A program made the translations under genes and the position numbers. DNA of 64,000 nucleotides from Lutraria lutraria (taxonomy: Eukaryota > Mollusca > Bivalvia > Venerida > Mactridae). Below are positions 48,801 to 58,010 of this stretch, one piece after another (position 1 is the stretch's first letter; each line of letters opens with the position of its first letter). Below the pieces are notes generated by a model. That model saw only the letters and a list, made by a program, of their open reading frames with translations, had not been told where the DNA came from and searched no databases. The stretch covers positions 5,621,270-5,685,269 of the forward strand of contig OZ026850.1 in assembly GCA_964023205.1 (NCBI GenBank). The letters run 5' to 3'.

Positions 48801-49678
48801 ACTTCGACACTTGGATAAAGTATTTATATTGGAGAAAAGTCGAAACGTTTCAATTGTAGTTATCTAGTAATAATAAAACTTGTTTAATTTACTAATGTGA
48901 AATTTAATTTCATGATCATAAATTTATGCATGTTGCATATATCCTAATATCCATTGTAAGATTGTTATTCTAGATTATCTTTTAAGTGTGTTATTACTCA
49001 TGTTTGATATGAAAAATATCTAAATTATATAATCCTTTTTATTTGGATTTCAATCCATCAGTAGGGTCTTTACCGAAAAGAAATTCCCACTGGTCCTTAA
49101 CAAGTCGAACCAGTCGTATATCGGCTGGCCTGGTCCACGACGGACTATTTCCACTGCTGGTTGCCTTAATATTGATATCAGCTATCTTGAAAGCATGAAC
49201 GTTTGCGCGTGCGTGCCTTGTGATGTCACATAATTTCAAAAATGGCGCTTAGATCAATGAAAAAAATTAGTATCAGCTGAGTCTGAGTCAAAAGACGTTC
49301 GTGAATACGGATTTAAAGATCATCTCAGCTAAGTCTAAGTCTGAGTCCAAGTCAGAGTCTAAGTCTGAGTTAGAAATAAATGTTAGTGAATATAGGCCCA
49401 TGGGTTTTAAAGTTTGAGTTATATTTTTTTATATTTTCAGTGGATTCTGCATAGAGATTGGTTCAGCGTTGACTGTGCTATTGGCTTCAAACATCGGTAT
49501 ACCAGTGTCTACTACACATTGCAAAGTTGGCAGTATTGTATTCGTAGGTTGGTTCAGATCACGGGAAGGGGTTGACTGGAAACTCTTCAGAAACATAATC
49601 ATCGCTTGGTTTGTGACATTGCCCATAGCTGGAGGGCTTAGTGCTGCGTTTATGGCTGGCTTAAAAGAACTTGTATGA
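33608..49678 (+). CDS. SLC20A: SLC20 family sodium-dependent phosphate transporter (PiT), 12 coding exons
   Basis: Plasma-membrane Na+/inorganic phosphate symporter. Coding exons: 33608-33818, 35048-35152, 36571-36711, 38996-39081, 39486-39582, 39892-40011, 44633-44695, 45518-45580, 46578-46864, 47197-47318, 47922-48107, 49441-49678. All eleven introns are GT-AG and phases match, giving 1719 nt, 572 residues plus TGA. Both inverted PD001131-type repeats of the family are present: [10 protein letters not shown] at residues 33-42 and GGNDVSNAIG at 427-436 (Asp36 and Asp430 in the conserved positions), with [10 protein letters not shown] (120-129) and [10 protein letters not shown] (515-524). 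An N-glycosylation sequon NGT at 90-92 lies where PiT proteins carry their extracellular glycan. Residues about 254-426 form the hydrophilic cytoplasmic loop, rich in Ser/Asp/Asn; it is shorter than in vertebrate PiT1/PiT2 (about 650-680 residues in total). The ATG follows a splice acceptor (AG at 33605-33606), so the 5' UTR begins in an upstream exon I could not find. Whether it is closer to SLC20A1 or SLC20A2 cannot be judged here. Confidence 0.96.
33819..35047 (+). other. SLC20A intron 1
   Basis: GT-AG, 1229 bp. No gene or clear repeat recognised in it. Confidence 0.9.
35048..35152 (+). CDS. SLC20A: SLC20A coding exon 2 (residues 71-105)
   Basis: Acceptor TTTTATAG at 35040-35047, donor GTAAGT at 35153. 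Encodes the conserved [12 protein letters not shown] segment and the first extracellular loop with the NGT glycosylation sequon at residues 90-92. Phase 1 on both sides. Confidence 0.95.
36124..36505. mobile_element. TTAA-flanked MITE in SLC20A intron 2 with CRE-like and TATA motifs
   Basis: Imperfect inverted ends AGGCCCATTAGC and AGTCCCATAAGC, each bordered by TTAA (36120-36123, 36506-36509), which suggests a piggyBac-type target. Inside, TTACGTCACTTATGACGTG holds two facing CRE half-sites (near 36287-36305), with CTATAAATAG about 35 bp further on. Promoter function is speculation. Confidence 0.55.
36571..36711 (+). CDS. SLC20A: SLC20A coding exon 3 (residues 106-152)
   Basis: Acceptor TGTTTTAG ends at 36570, donor GTAAGT at 36712. 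Encodes [20 protein letters not shown], the conserved half-helix and Ser/Thr/His motif of PiT transporters, then GFSLVAHG. Phase 1 on both sides (47 codons). Confidence 0.95.
36835..37210 (+). mobile_element. Helitron-like element in SLC20A intron 3
   Basis: 5' TTATGCCCCCG; 3' GGGGGCATG (its inverse), hairpin GTGTTT-ATA-AAACAC and ATCTTGTT. Core phrases ATTATGGCCCTTTGTTT occur twice. Related fragment at 42240-42600. Confidence 0.65.
37247..37266 (+). repeat. ATCAAAGTACTGAGAGTACT motif
   Basis: Recurs at 31637-31656 with its following AGCT(A)CTGAACTTACA context, and inverted at 25188-25207. Confidence 0.5.
37288..37365. mobile_element. 78-bp palindromic micro-element, copy 3 (SLC20A intron 3)
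   Basis: TTGAGGGATCAACGCAACAC to ...GTTGCGTTGAGCCCTCGA, same orientation of the centre as copy 2. Confidence 0.75.
38561..38977 (+). repeat. 42-bp tandem array upstream of SLC20A exon 4
   Basis: Ten units counted by ATTGTCTG at 38561, 38601, 38643, 38685, 38727, 38769, 38812, 38854, 38896 and 38938. Each contains TAAGTTGGTTTATCATGAT. Because 42 is a multiple of three, both strands stay open over the array (14-residue peptide repeats), which is a by-product, not a gene. A lone degenerate unit lies at about 37967-38025. The array ends 18 bp before exon 4. Confidence 0.9.
38996..39081 (+). CDS. SLC20A: SLC20A coding exon 4 (residues 153-181)
   Basis: Acceptor CTTACAG ends at 38995, donor GTAAGT at 39082. 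Encodes [20 protein letters not shown], the conserved SWF-SPLLSG membrane segment. The acceptor lies 18 bp after a 42-bp tandem array, so the branch point probably falls inside the last repeat. Exits in phase 0. Confidence 0.95.
39486..39582 (+). CDS. SLC20A: SLC20A coding exon 5 (residues 182-213)
   Basis: Acceptor ATTTCAG ends at 39485, donor GTAAGT at 39583. Encodes [20 protein letters not shown], matching the family's LRALPVFY-type segment and the following span. Confidence 0.95.
39892..40011 (+). CDS. SLC20A: SLC20A coding exon 6 (residues 214-253)
   Basis: Acceptor CATTTTCAG ends at 39891, donor GTAGGT at 40012. Encodes FDKIPLYGT, the family's DK(L/I)PLWGT motif, then a membrane span ending in the basic QRKKIT that opens the cytoplasmic loop. 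A second GT four bases downstream (40016) is an alternative donor that would break the frame. Confidence 0.94.
40012..44632 (+). other. SLC20A intron 6, the longest intron
   Basis: GT-AG, 4621 bp. Contains a Helitron-like repeat fragment near 42240-42600. The remainder is AT-rich with no exon-like segment that I could support. Confidence 0.88.
42240..42600 (+). mobile_element. Helitron-like fragment in SLC20A intron 6
   Basis: GTGGGCATCCACAATTTC, AGAGTTATGGCCCGTTCA and CTATATTTCTCAAAGAATTT parallel the order of phrases at 36835-37210. No defined ends. Confidence 0.5.
44633..44695 (+). CDS. SLC20A: SLC20A coding exon 7 (loop, residues 254-274)
   Basis: Acceptor TATTTTCAG ends at 44632, donor GTAAGT at 44696. 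A 63-nt mini-exon coding for charged loop residues ([15 protein letters not shown]). Not conserved in sequence, but the acceptor and donor are strong and the phase is exact on both sides. Preceded by the longest intron (4.6 kb). Confidence 0.88.
44995..45085 (-). repeat. Dispersed repeat in SLC20A intron 7, partner of 3025-3105
   Basis: Reverse complement carries the same GCCGAAACTGTATGAACAA block as 3025-3105, in the same order. Upstream TTTCCGCGGTA repeats twice (near 44940 and 44960). Confidence 0.5.
45518..45580 (+). CDS. SLC20A: SLC20A coding exon 8 (loop, residues 275-295)
   Basis: Acceptor TATTTCAG ends at 45517, donor GTAAAA at 45581. Another 63-nt, phase-1 mini-exon of the cytoplasmic loop ([15 protein letters not shown]). 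Equal length and equal phase of exons 7 and 8 mean either could be skipped without breaking the frame. Confidence 0.87.
45740..46055 (+). mobile_element. hAT-like MITE, 316 bp, perfect TSD GCATG (SLC20A intron 8)
   Basis: CAGTGTTTTTG at the left, GTGAAAAAACACTG at the right; GCATG at 45735-45739 and 46056-46060. Starts 159 bp after exon 8. Intact relative of the split copy at 16476-18658. Confidence 0.85.
46578..46864 (+). CDS. SLC20A: SLC20A coding exon 9 (loop, residues 296-391)
   Basis: Acceptor GTTTCCTAG ends at 46577, donor GTAAAG at 46865. The bulk of the large cytoplasmic loop: a basic [10 protein letters not shown] stretch, an acidic patch and a Ser/Thr/Asn/Gly-rich end, probably disordered and phosphorylatable. 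Exits in phase 0. Confidence 0.9.
47197..47318 (+). CDS. SLC20A: SLC20A coding exon 10 (residues 392-431)
   Basis: Acceptor TTCTTCCAG ends at 47196, donor GTAAGT at 47319. Encodes [22 protein letters not shown], the start of the second half-repeat including Asp430. The codon for Ser432 is split TC|C across the intron. Confidence 0.95.
47509..47690 (+). repeat. Dispersed repeat upstream of SLC20A exon 11
   Basis: Contains GTAGCTTATAACTCAGAAAC, AGAGGTA, ATGAAACTT and ends with hairpin AGCGATG-a-CATCGCT then CTCTTGTTT. Same family and orientation as 48308-48465. Confidence 0.65.
47922..48107 (+). CDS. SLC20A: SLC20A coding exon 11 (residues 432-493)
   Basis: Acceptor AATTTTCAG ends at 47921, donor GTAAGT at 48108. 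Completes the signature ([11 protein letters not shown]) and encodes [17 protein letters not shown] and [17 protein letters not shown], both close to the PiT consensus. The exon is bracketed by two copies of one dispersed repeat. Confidence 0.95.
48308..48465 (+). repeat. Dispersed repeat downstream of SLC20A exon 11
   Basis: GTAGCTCATAACTCAGAAAC, ATGAGAGGTAACAACATG and GCGGTGAACAGGTG align with 47509-47690. Ends GCGGTGCTCTTCTG, so the terminal hairpin has decayed. Confidence 0.65.
48584..49398 (-). mobile_element. PIF/Harbinger-like non-autonomous element in SLC20A intron 11
   Basis: Ends GGCCCGTATTCACTAAC and, inward from the right, GGCCTATATTCACTAAC. 3-bp CAT on both sides (48581-48583, 49399-49401). 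Subterminal arrays of GACTCAGACTTAGA motifs face each other at the two ends. A - strand fragment at 49039-49239 resembles the Myb/SANT-like protein of Harbinger elements. The 3-bp TSD and GGCC ends fit this superfamily. Confidence 0.6.
49039..49239 (-). pseudogene. Myb/SANT-like DNA-binding domain fragment of a Harbinger-like element
   Basis: 66-residue open frame. Residues about 32-57 contain [20 protein letters not shown] followed by EFLFGK. The spacing W-T ... LV-LV ... LFGK is the pattern of the trihelix/Myb-SANT-like domain encoded next to Harbinger transposases. It ends at a stop right after DGLKSK, before the second half of the domain, so it is a truncated remnant. Family assignment is from pattern memory, not a search. 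Confidence 0.5.
49441..49678 (+). CDS. SLC20A: SLC20A coding exon 12 and stop (residues 494-572)
   Basis: Acceptor TATTTTCAG ends at 49440; TGA at 49676-49678. Encodes [20 protein letters not shown], the THCKVGS motif, then VDWKLFRNI and a final span ([17 protein letters not shown]). Matches the C-terminal end of PiT proteins. Confidence 0.96.
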
Positions 49679-50700
49679 TTTTCTTGCTCTTGTGATAAAG
49701 ATATTATTTCTTAGTTTATAGATTTTATCTCGACCACTACGCTGAATGTGCTTGACTTCCCCTGAGGGAGATTTGTTTAAATGTTTAGCGTGATTGTTGG
49801 TTCTATATAATAATTATGATGGGATGATTTTGTGAAAGTGTTAAGTTAAAAGTTGACAAAATCTCTTATCACAGATATGAAAATATATCAAGACTTATGT
49901 ATCAATTAAAAATACTGTAATACCATGAAGAATGGATCTCATGATTAAGTTTGTGTTTTTGGAAATCAGACATTTTTGCATTAATGTGCTAAGGACATTC
50001 GCTGTCACAAAATATTATGTGAAGGATATGATATGAATAGTGTGGCGCTGATTTAAGGCAAGGTACAGTTTTGAGATGTGTGAGGAAAACATCAGCTGAG
50101 AACTGACAAAGGATTATTGAATCAGTGCTGATAGGATGTTCTGTAGGATATCTGCAAGAGTTGATATGTGGTTCAAGGGAGGTAACCTACTGCACTGAAT
50201 GAGGAAGGCTGATCTAAGGGAGATAATTGCTGTGACTTGACTGAAGATTGAGTCAAGGAAGCTATTTTTGGCAGTGGAATGAAAATTAGCCTTATATTCA
50301 AGTTAATGATTGCTCAAATTTAATGTTTAATTTACAAGCAATACTCGTGTAGGGGTTCTGTCTCATTCATGTTTTTTTTTAAACTGGTGTAAACTGGACC
50401 TCAGTCCTGGTCCATTTTTTAAAAATGTTTAATTAATAATTTTTGGTAATTGTTTTTCAAAATTCTGGTTTCGGAGATGAATTTGTTGGCAGTTAATAGC
50501 TGAGAACAAAGTTTGAGCCGGTATGGTATCCAGGAAAACTGGTTAGGTTCACTGTCTGTTGGAATTTTATTAAGATACTTCAGAAACTGGTGTGAAAACA
50601 GAGGAAATTATCATATTTACATGAGCAGGACCCTCCACATATCAAGTACTAAGAATGTCAAGCATAATCAAGTTGTAATTTATAACTTATACATAATTAT
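49679..50700 (+). other. SLC20A 3' flank / probable 3' UTR
   Basis: Follows the TGA directly. No intron signal is needed and there is no repeat until about 50700. AATAAA hexamers occur further downstream (near 50827 inside a repeat, near 52041 and near 53819), but I cannot say which, if any, ends the transcript. Confidence 0.45.
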
Positions 50701-51010
50701 AGCCCCGCAAACCAAGTTTGAGAGGGGGTATATTGGAGTCACTCTGTCTGTTGGTTGGTTGGTTGGTCGGTCGGTTGTTGGTCGGTCGGCCGGCCCGTCC
50801 GTCCGTCCCCATTTTTTAAGCTATTGCAATAAAACTTGAAATATGTTATCACCATGAAGTGTAGATGTGCAAGACATAATTTTCATGCCCAGCGATTCAG
50901 GCATTGCAGAGTTATGTCCCCCTGAACTTAGCTGTATAGTGTACTATCGCAGTATTAGAGTCAAAGCGGCAGTGGGTGTATTAGTCACCTCTGTGACAGC
51001 TCTAGTTTGT
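50700..51010 (+). mobile_element. Helitron-like repeat downstream of SLC20A
   Basis: Begins AGCCCCGCAAACCAAG, GGGGGTATATTGGAGTCAC, a low-complexity GGTTGGTCGG/CCGTCCGT run, then AGAGTTATGTCCCC. Ends with hairpin GTCAC-ctct-GTGAC and AGCTCTAGTTT. Confidence 0.55.
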
Positions 51011-51190
51011 TAATGTTTTTGTTTTAATAGAATCTCGTGTTGTTGTTTCTTTTTTTTGTTCATAATTTTTGTGACTATTTTTGCTGTTTTTATGCGTTAA
51101 AGATTACTGTCTAGTGATGATAAAGCCTAGATAAAGTACTTGTGTATTTGCTTACCGGACTGACGCCTTTTTTTGTGCTGTCCATAAGGT

Positions 51191-51270
51191 TCAGTTTTTG
51201 TGACAGGTTGCCTGACTATATACTTTATGAAGGAAGCTCTCTAAAACTAGGTTGTCCTCAAAAAGACTTC
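51191..51270 (+). repeat. Dispersed segment also at 31046-31115
   Basis: Same GACTATATACTTTATGA block in the same orientation, followed by an AAAACTAGGTTGTCC arm and near-inverse AAAAGACTTC. Confidence 0.55.
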
Positions 51271-51334
51271 AAGCTGGAGCAACCCACTAATTTGTAGACT
51301 GAGTATAGAAAGTATAGAAATGTTAAGGTATGAA

Positions 51335-51532
51335 TCATTTCTCAACGGTCCACAACGGTGTCCGCTCTCTAATTCAAACAGTTTTATTCGGATCCTCACC
51401 AAACTTGATGGAAATGTTTATGGCCATTAGATCTGGGTCATGTTCAATAACCAGCCCAATCGGCACAGGCACTGCTGAGTTATGGCCCTTGACTGGCGTT
51501 TTTTTGTGACCTGGCACTCTTGTTACATGATT
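51335..51532 (+). repeat. Dispersed repeat fragment, CTCTTGTT end
   Basis: TCCTCACCAAACTTGATGG, TTATGGCCCTTGACTGG and a terminal GGCACTCTTGTTAC; phrasing like Helitron-like cores C and D, but no clear hairpin. Confidence 0.45.
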
Positions 51533-51699
51533 AGTATATATTGTGCTGTATCAAGATAACTTTTCAATTCCATAATCCACTTTATGAACTACGAAATGTT
51601 TGTCTTGCATATTCCATACATGTTCAGAGATTTTTTGTTGTAATGAATTTAGATATATACAATATCATTTAGACTTATGACTTATAGTTCTAGGCTCTG

Positions 51700-51855
51700 A
51701 TAGACGGTGGTCCAGTGGTTAGTATGATGGATTAGTAACCAGGCAAGTCTGGTTCAAATCACAGTCATACCCTTTTACAAATATATGACAAAAACTTGTT
51801 AGATGAACTGGCCACCGTATGTAACTGAAAAATTGCAAAAAAAAAAACGATGTTT
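51700..51855 (+). mobile_element. tRNA-derived SINE, family II
   Basis: GGTGGTCCAGTGGTTAGTAT (A box) and TCTGGTTCAAATC (B box), tail GTTAGATGAACTGGCC and terminal A run at 51836-51848. Confidence 0.65.
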
Positions 51856-53904
51856 AAAAACCCACTGAAAAGATAAAAGACTCAGATGCTGTATGATCTA
51901 GTCAAACTTATTAGTTTAAATTATTTTGCCGTGATGATGTCCGTTCTATCAGCTGCCAAAAGTATTAACTTGTTCAGGATAATTCTTTTCATTAAGGTGT
52001 GTAGTTAGATATTTGTTTATGTTTAATGATAGATCTACAAATAAAACATTACAGTCATTTATATCAGTACAATAGATACTCTACAATCACAAATATCAGT
52101 ATTTTGTTTACCTTAATATGCACTAAAACGTTCTACAAAAGTCTTTGTTTATTATTGGTTGATTTTTAAGAAGTGAACTTTTCATGATCATACTATTGTT
52201 AAGAAAACTTGTTGAATACTTCATGTCGAAATTATTTTCATTTGAGTGAATTTCAACTGTATGAGAGAAAAGTGTACCTAGTCATGTACTTCCTGGAATG
52301 TATGGACTTGATACTTTTGAAAAACAAAAATATGTTTTTTCATCTATAAATCATTCTTGCTCCAGTAACAACGTACACAATTTATTTATCTTTATTATTG
52401 TCTCAATCTACAAAGATTAAGAGCCTATGATCTGTTCTATGTGATGATTTAGTTGAGGACGTTATGTGTCTTGGGCCATTTAATTTCCCCAGCTGATTTC
52501 AGTCATTCATGTAGTGAAGATGTCTACAGTTATATGCGGAGAACAAGGCTAGTTCTGGTACAGAATCCAGGAACACTGACGTGTGGATTTATTACTGAAA
52601 TACAGGCGTAAACCCCTACAAAATGACAGTATTGATTTCTCCATGGCTGGAAATAATTAAGACTTCATGACATTTCTTGTTAAAGATTTTATGGGGCTTC
52701 TTTGAAAAATTGATGTGATAAACTTAAGATGTATCTACAAGTTATTTTACCATCTCAGGAGTGAGTTCTTTGGGGTTTGTTTGTTACACTGTAAATATGA
52801 TAATGGTATATACCATTGTGTATTAGTGCTCGAGTCTTTACTTACGTTTTTGTACTAGACCTATCATAGTTGGTCTGGTCTGTTTTCATATGTATAGATG
52901 TAAATATTTTTCTATATGGTCTTAGTTGAAATATTTGTGTGAATGATTTAGGTGTGAGACTATATGCTGTCAGAAACATTTTTGAATGGCTATGCTCTTA
53001 GTTGTATATACTTAGTCCCCCAAAATACATGTAATATGATACAAAAATAAAAAAAAGTTCAAATTGAGATGCTAGAATTGACAGTAAGAAGTTATTCAGT
53101 TATGCTAGAATTAAATTCTCAACAATATTGTGTGTTGGTCCGATAAAGAATCTTATCTAATTGGACTGGCCAGCTGTCGGGCGACTTAATTACCTGACGT
53201 ATACACATCTATACTTATTTTAGTTTTTTTTTTTTTGGTCTGACAGATTTTCATTTGGTTCAACAGAATTTTCAAGCTTGTCAGATATAATGTTGGACAG
53301 ACTTGCCTTTGCGAAGTCTGTAGAAGTTTTGAAAACAACTTTCTGAAACTAGCATTTTATTAGTAGTCATTTTGGAAAAAGTTGAAGCTATAGTATTTTA
53401 ACAAAACTGTTAAATGTTGGGAATTAGTCAATCTGGCATTTCAGCATGACTTTGAACTGCCACTATGTTAGCAACTCACAAAAAAAATAAATAAAAGAAA
53501 AAAAAAGAAAAAAAAACAACTAGAAATCACTGCAATTATTTTTATAAACAAACAAAGATGTCTTTCCTATTAGTCGGGTTTTCTATGACAAATTGGGTTA
53601 TAATTTATGCATTGTGTACATATTTTGTTTATGAACAAATGTGCTTATAATTTAAGTGCTGTGCGTGTGTGTGACAAACTCTTCAGTGAATTATCTCCCT
53701 TAGTTGAAATAATTAAGGACTGACAATACGTTGTTGTAACTTCAGGATCTTGTCTTTTCTGTATTCAGTTTTTTGACATCTTTCGTCCTTAATATATTGT
53801 ACAATGTTGGTAAAACGAAATAAAAGAAATGATAATAGAATTAAAAGTGGTTAGATGTCCTGCGCTGCAGTTGTTTTGTCAAAATATCCATTTTGTGATC
53901 TGCT

Positions 53905-53986
53905 GTGGTGCCATGGATAGATCTGCTGTCATGGGAGATAATCATGTGGTGCCATGGATAGATCTGTCATGGGAGATAATCACTGT
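53905..53986 (+). repeat. Two-copy 41-bp tandem duplication
   Basis: GTGGTGCCATGGATAGATCT starts at 53905 and again at 53946, each followed by GTCATGGGAGATAATCA; a 3-bp CTG is missing in the second. Confidence 0.75.
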
Positions 53987-54329
53987 GAGGAGTTTTTCTG
54001 AAGTGTACTTCATTCTTAATGAGCTTATCATGAGCAGCTGTTTGTCTTTTTGTCTGTTCTTCATTAAGTTCTCTAGACTCAGCAGACATTATGTTTTAAA
54101 AAGCTGGACTTTATCTTAAATTATTAATGGTACTGTCTGATGACATAAATCTTGAATCTAAAGAGTGAAGCTTAACCGTTGGTCTTGTTGAATATTATGC
54201 TTTTAAGACCTACCAATCAAATAACAGGAAGATAGACGGGCTTTCGATAATAGATGATCGCCATTTGAACTCATAATTTGCAGATTTTGAAAAAAAGTTT
54301 AAAAGGAGCAAGCTTTACCGAAGTTATGA

Positions 54330-54381
54330 AAAGTTTAAATTCAAAGTTTAAATTCAAAGTTTAAATTCAAAGTTTAAATTC
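54330..54381 (+). repeat. 13-bp tandem array, 4 copies
   Basis: AAAGTTTAAATTC repeated four times without change. Confidence 0.85.
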
Positions 54382-57007
54382 AATATTGTTGGAATGTGTT
54401 TACAACTGTATTGGTGCAGCATATTTTTGCGATATTTTATGTATCGAGTGATCAATGTTAAGACAAAACCTCACATATTAAAATTTATATCCCACAGCTC
54501 CGATAGCAGTAAGCTCAACAGGGCATTTTTATGGCAGAATTTAATTACTTTTCAAACAATGCATTGATAGTTGAATAGTGCTCTGACTATCTTTTACCAA
54601 CATCTACAACTGCTGCATTCTTAAAGTCACATTTTGTTTTATTTTCTGTATCCATTTCATTGTGTGTGTGTGTGATATATATGTATGTACCATGTTATTT
54701 ACATTGTAAATATGAAATGAATTATAATAATATTTAACTGTTGTAAACAGTATTACTGCTTTCATTCAAGATAGATTTCACTGTCAGTAGCTCAATTTTT
54801 AGAGACTCCTAGAGTCCAAGAACTGTTTTCTGAAGAAAAAAATTCTCAAAGGCAATATATGTTTGCAATAGAACCCAATTTCACCATGAGACACTGATTG
54901 GTTCTTTTCAAGAATGAACTCAGAATCAGCCAATCAGATTCTTCAGATTTAAGAAGATATTTAACTAAGGTCAAGAAACCTTATATGATTACTTAATGAA
55001 CATTTTTGTTTGTTTTTAAATGACATGATAATAGACTCAGATAATTTTGAAATATAATATCATGTTTCTATAGGGTAATCTTGCAGACATTCTTATGGAA
55101 ACAGTGTACTGTTAAGATTTTTTTAATGGTTTTTTTTTTATGAAAACATGTTAATTTATCATCTGTTTGTAAAATTGCCGAATTGTTTACATGTTGTGAT
55201 TAAATGCCTCTTGATATGAGTTTTGAGTGATTAATAATTAATAATATCACATATTTGTTTAATGATTTTTATGATTTTTAAAACCTTTTTTGTGTGCTAT
55301 TTTAGTTTTTTTTTATGGTATTCTTGTTTATTTTGTCAACCACATTGTTTGTCTTGCTTAATGTTCAAATATTTGGTCCACAACTTCAGTTATAAGTCCT
55401 TGACAAACTGGACCTGCATTAATTTTGTGTCAAATTCTCAAATTTGTTTGTTTACATGTTCACCAAACATTTTTTCAGTTGTGTCCTTTGTTTTTTGCCT
55501 GATTATATTTAAAAAGCATTTATTTTCTATCTCTTTGTTTAAGATAGTTTTACTGTGTAACATGTCTGTCTTGGTTTTAATGTATGTAAAATGCTGCTGT
55601 ACATTTTTATCTTATTATTTCTCGATTTTCATGCCGATCAAATACATTTTTCAATTTTACAGAGTGGAGTTTTTCTGTTGATGATACATAGCCTAAACCT
55701 TTAAAATCTTATCTATTTTTCTACAAAGAGCTGATTATTAACAATGTCCAAAGAAAAGAAATGATAAAAGTTTCAAACTGCTTACTCTTAATTATATTTT
55801 TGTCAAGTTCCCTAAAATAGACTAAGGCTTGTCTGATCCTAATGGTTGTATTTATATCATTTTTTAATAATCTTGAATCTTATGAAAATCCTGTTCTGTA
55901 TTAGAGCTATGTACCTATCCAGATAAATTTATAACATAATCTATAGGTTTGCCCTGTAGTTGAATTCTTTTGGGGAAAACATTCATGCCAATGAAAGATG
56001 AATTCTCATGTACAAAATGTTTCATTTTATATACTTGTGTTTAGATTTGTTGTGTGTGAAAGTAAATGGAATCATATAATTTATTTCAAAAGGCAGCTTA
56101 CTACCTTGTAATGTTAATATTTTTTTTATTCAGAATTCCGCTAATATTTGGGCATTACTTCAAGATACAATATAAGATAAAGGTTTACTCAATCTTTAAG
56201 AATGTACAGAAGTCAGGAGACATAACGTGCTTAGTAAAGGGAGTTTATCTTATACATACATGTAAATTAAGTGGTAAAATGAGTTAAGTACAGAATTAAA
56301 GTGACTTACTGCTTAAAATAAATGTATGTAATCAGAAAGTCTTAAGATTAAAGAAATGTATTATTAGTAAAGGGAGTTAACTCTATCTTTAATGCATATG
56401 AATCTGTTAACATGCTGTACTTTTGATCCAATCATATTCAATCTTGGGGTTTTATTTTGGTTAATTTCATCTTGAGGAGAAAGAGAATATTACTGTCTAA
56501 CAAACCATGTAACTGACTGATTGTGTCCATCAATTGAATCATCACCATGTATTTGGTTAGCATGAAACTTCTTATACTGCAGTTTAATCGGAAATCAATT
56601 AAGTGTTCATTCAAGTGTCGAACGAATCTATCAAACGAAATTATTGTGTTCCAATTTCATCACAGAGATAAATGTGTTATAAAATTTTTTGGTTTATAAT
56701 TTCTGTCCCCTTTAGCCTAAGCCTTAATTTGCTTTTTGCTGTTTTTTTTCTTCTCAAGAGCTTTGAATTGTTTGATCATTTTGACACATGTGATAAAAGT
56801 ATCATGGTATATCATTTTGTATAAAATTGAAATAATTTTGATAAATGATAGCAAATGCCTCCCATAGACAGAAATAAAGATTGAAAATAAAATTGTGTTC
56901 TTGTTCTGTTTTAGTTTCTTGTGTCTATTATTACTTTTTGTTACCAAAGTGATTTGCTGAATGGGTAAGAGTTGGGTGGCTTACCTGGAGGTACAATGTT
57001 TCTGCTC

Positions 57008-57251
57008 TTTTGTTTGTTTATTTGAGTTTTACACCCATTTTCAGCAGTCAGAGTCATATGAGGTGGACAGGACAGTTCACCTAAGCATCGTTCCTGGGAA
57101 GAACAAGTATTAGACTCCCATTCTTCATAAGCATCTGCCTACTTCCTCACATAAAGAGAGACGGTTAGTAGCGGGGATCGAACCCATGACCCTCTATCAG
57201 TGAGAGGTTACAGTGATTTGAAGTTAGCGACTTTAACCTTGGCGGTGGGTT
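57008..57251 (-). mobile_element. tRNA-derived SINE, family I
   Basis: Third copy: TTTGTTTATTTGAG, TCATATGAGGTGGACAGG, CGAACCCATGACCCTC. On the - strand the B box is GGGTTCGATCCC. Contains a GGACA duplication absent from the other copies. Confidence 0.75.
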
Positions 57252-57724
57252 AATGTTACTGCCTTGAGCAAAGTTTTCCAGGATCCTTCATGTCTCACCA
57301 GCAGGAGCTTACCAGTTACTAATGATTGACTGGCAACGAAGTTACCCATAAGGCATTAAAACAATTGTTTATTTCTGGTTGCCAGACCTACTCATATTGT
57401 CCCAACCTTAGACAGTACATTGACTTCCACTTTCTACCTTTCTGCACGCTTCCAAGAAAGAAAAATATAAACAGATATGTCAGGTACGAAAAATGAACGA
57501 TAGAATTTGTCTATCTCTCCATAAAAGGTAGATTTCATATACAGCCACTAAATAGATGCCTACATTACCACACTCAGATGGTATTGAACAAATTAACCAA
57601 TGGAGAATTCCTGACTTGACACAAGGGTTGTAAAGACAGAAAAAAATCCCCCTAGCTCCCTACCCTATTTTTAATGGACATGTAACCAGATACAGAGACT
57701 GATTTGATTAAAGAAACAAAAAAA

Positions 57725-57960
57725 AGTATCTAAAACAAGCAATTATGTTTTATTCAGAAAAAAATCAAAACAAGCAATTGTGGTTTAATCACATGAGTCT
57801 CATATTAAGCAGTTATAATTATTAAGGAATCTCAAAATAAACAATTAAAATGATTTATTCAGAAAAATCACAAAACAAACAAAATATATTCAGAAAAATC
57901 ACAAAACAAAACAATTATGATTTATTCAGAAAAAAATCAACAAAAACAATTGTTTAGAAT
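57725..57960 (+). repeat. A-rich degenerate tandem repeat (~45 bp)
   Basis: TTTATTCAGAAAAA(A)TCA and CAAAACAA(A)CAATTATG recur about five times before the minisatellite begins. Confidence 0.55.
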
Positions 57961-58010
57961 TATGAGCCCTAATTAAATATATTGTTTAGTGTAATGAGGC
58001 CCTAATTAAA

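Larger units (their letters stand above)
51860..57000. other. Long non-coding stretch downstream of SLC20A
   Basis: T/A-rich, no convincing exon. Holds a two-copy 41-bp duplication (53905-53986), a 13-bp array (54330-54381) and a short (TG)n run near 54660. A T-rich open frame at 55262-55681 is not gene-like. Confidence 0.5.

Noticed and set aside
55262..55681. 139-codon open frame on +
   Set aside because: T-rich sequence gives a Phe/Ser/Cys-rich peptide without any family features or splice context.
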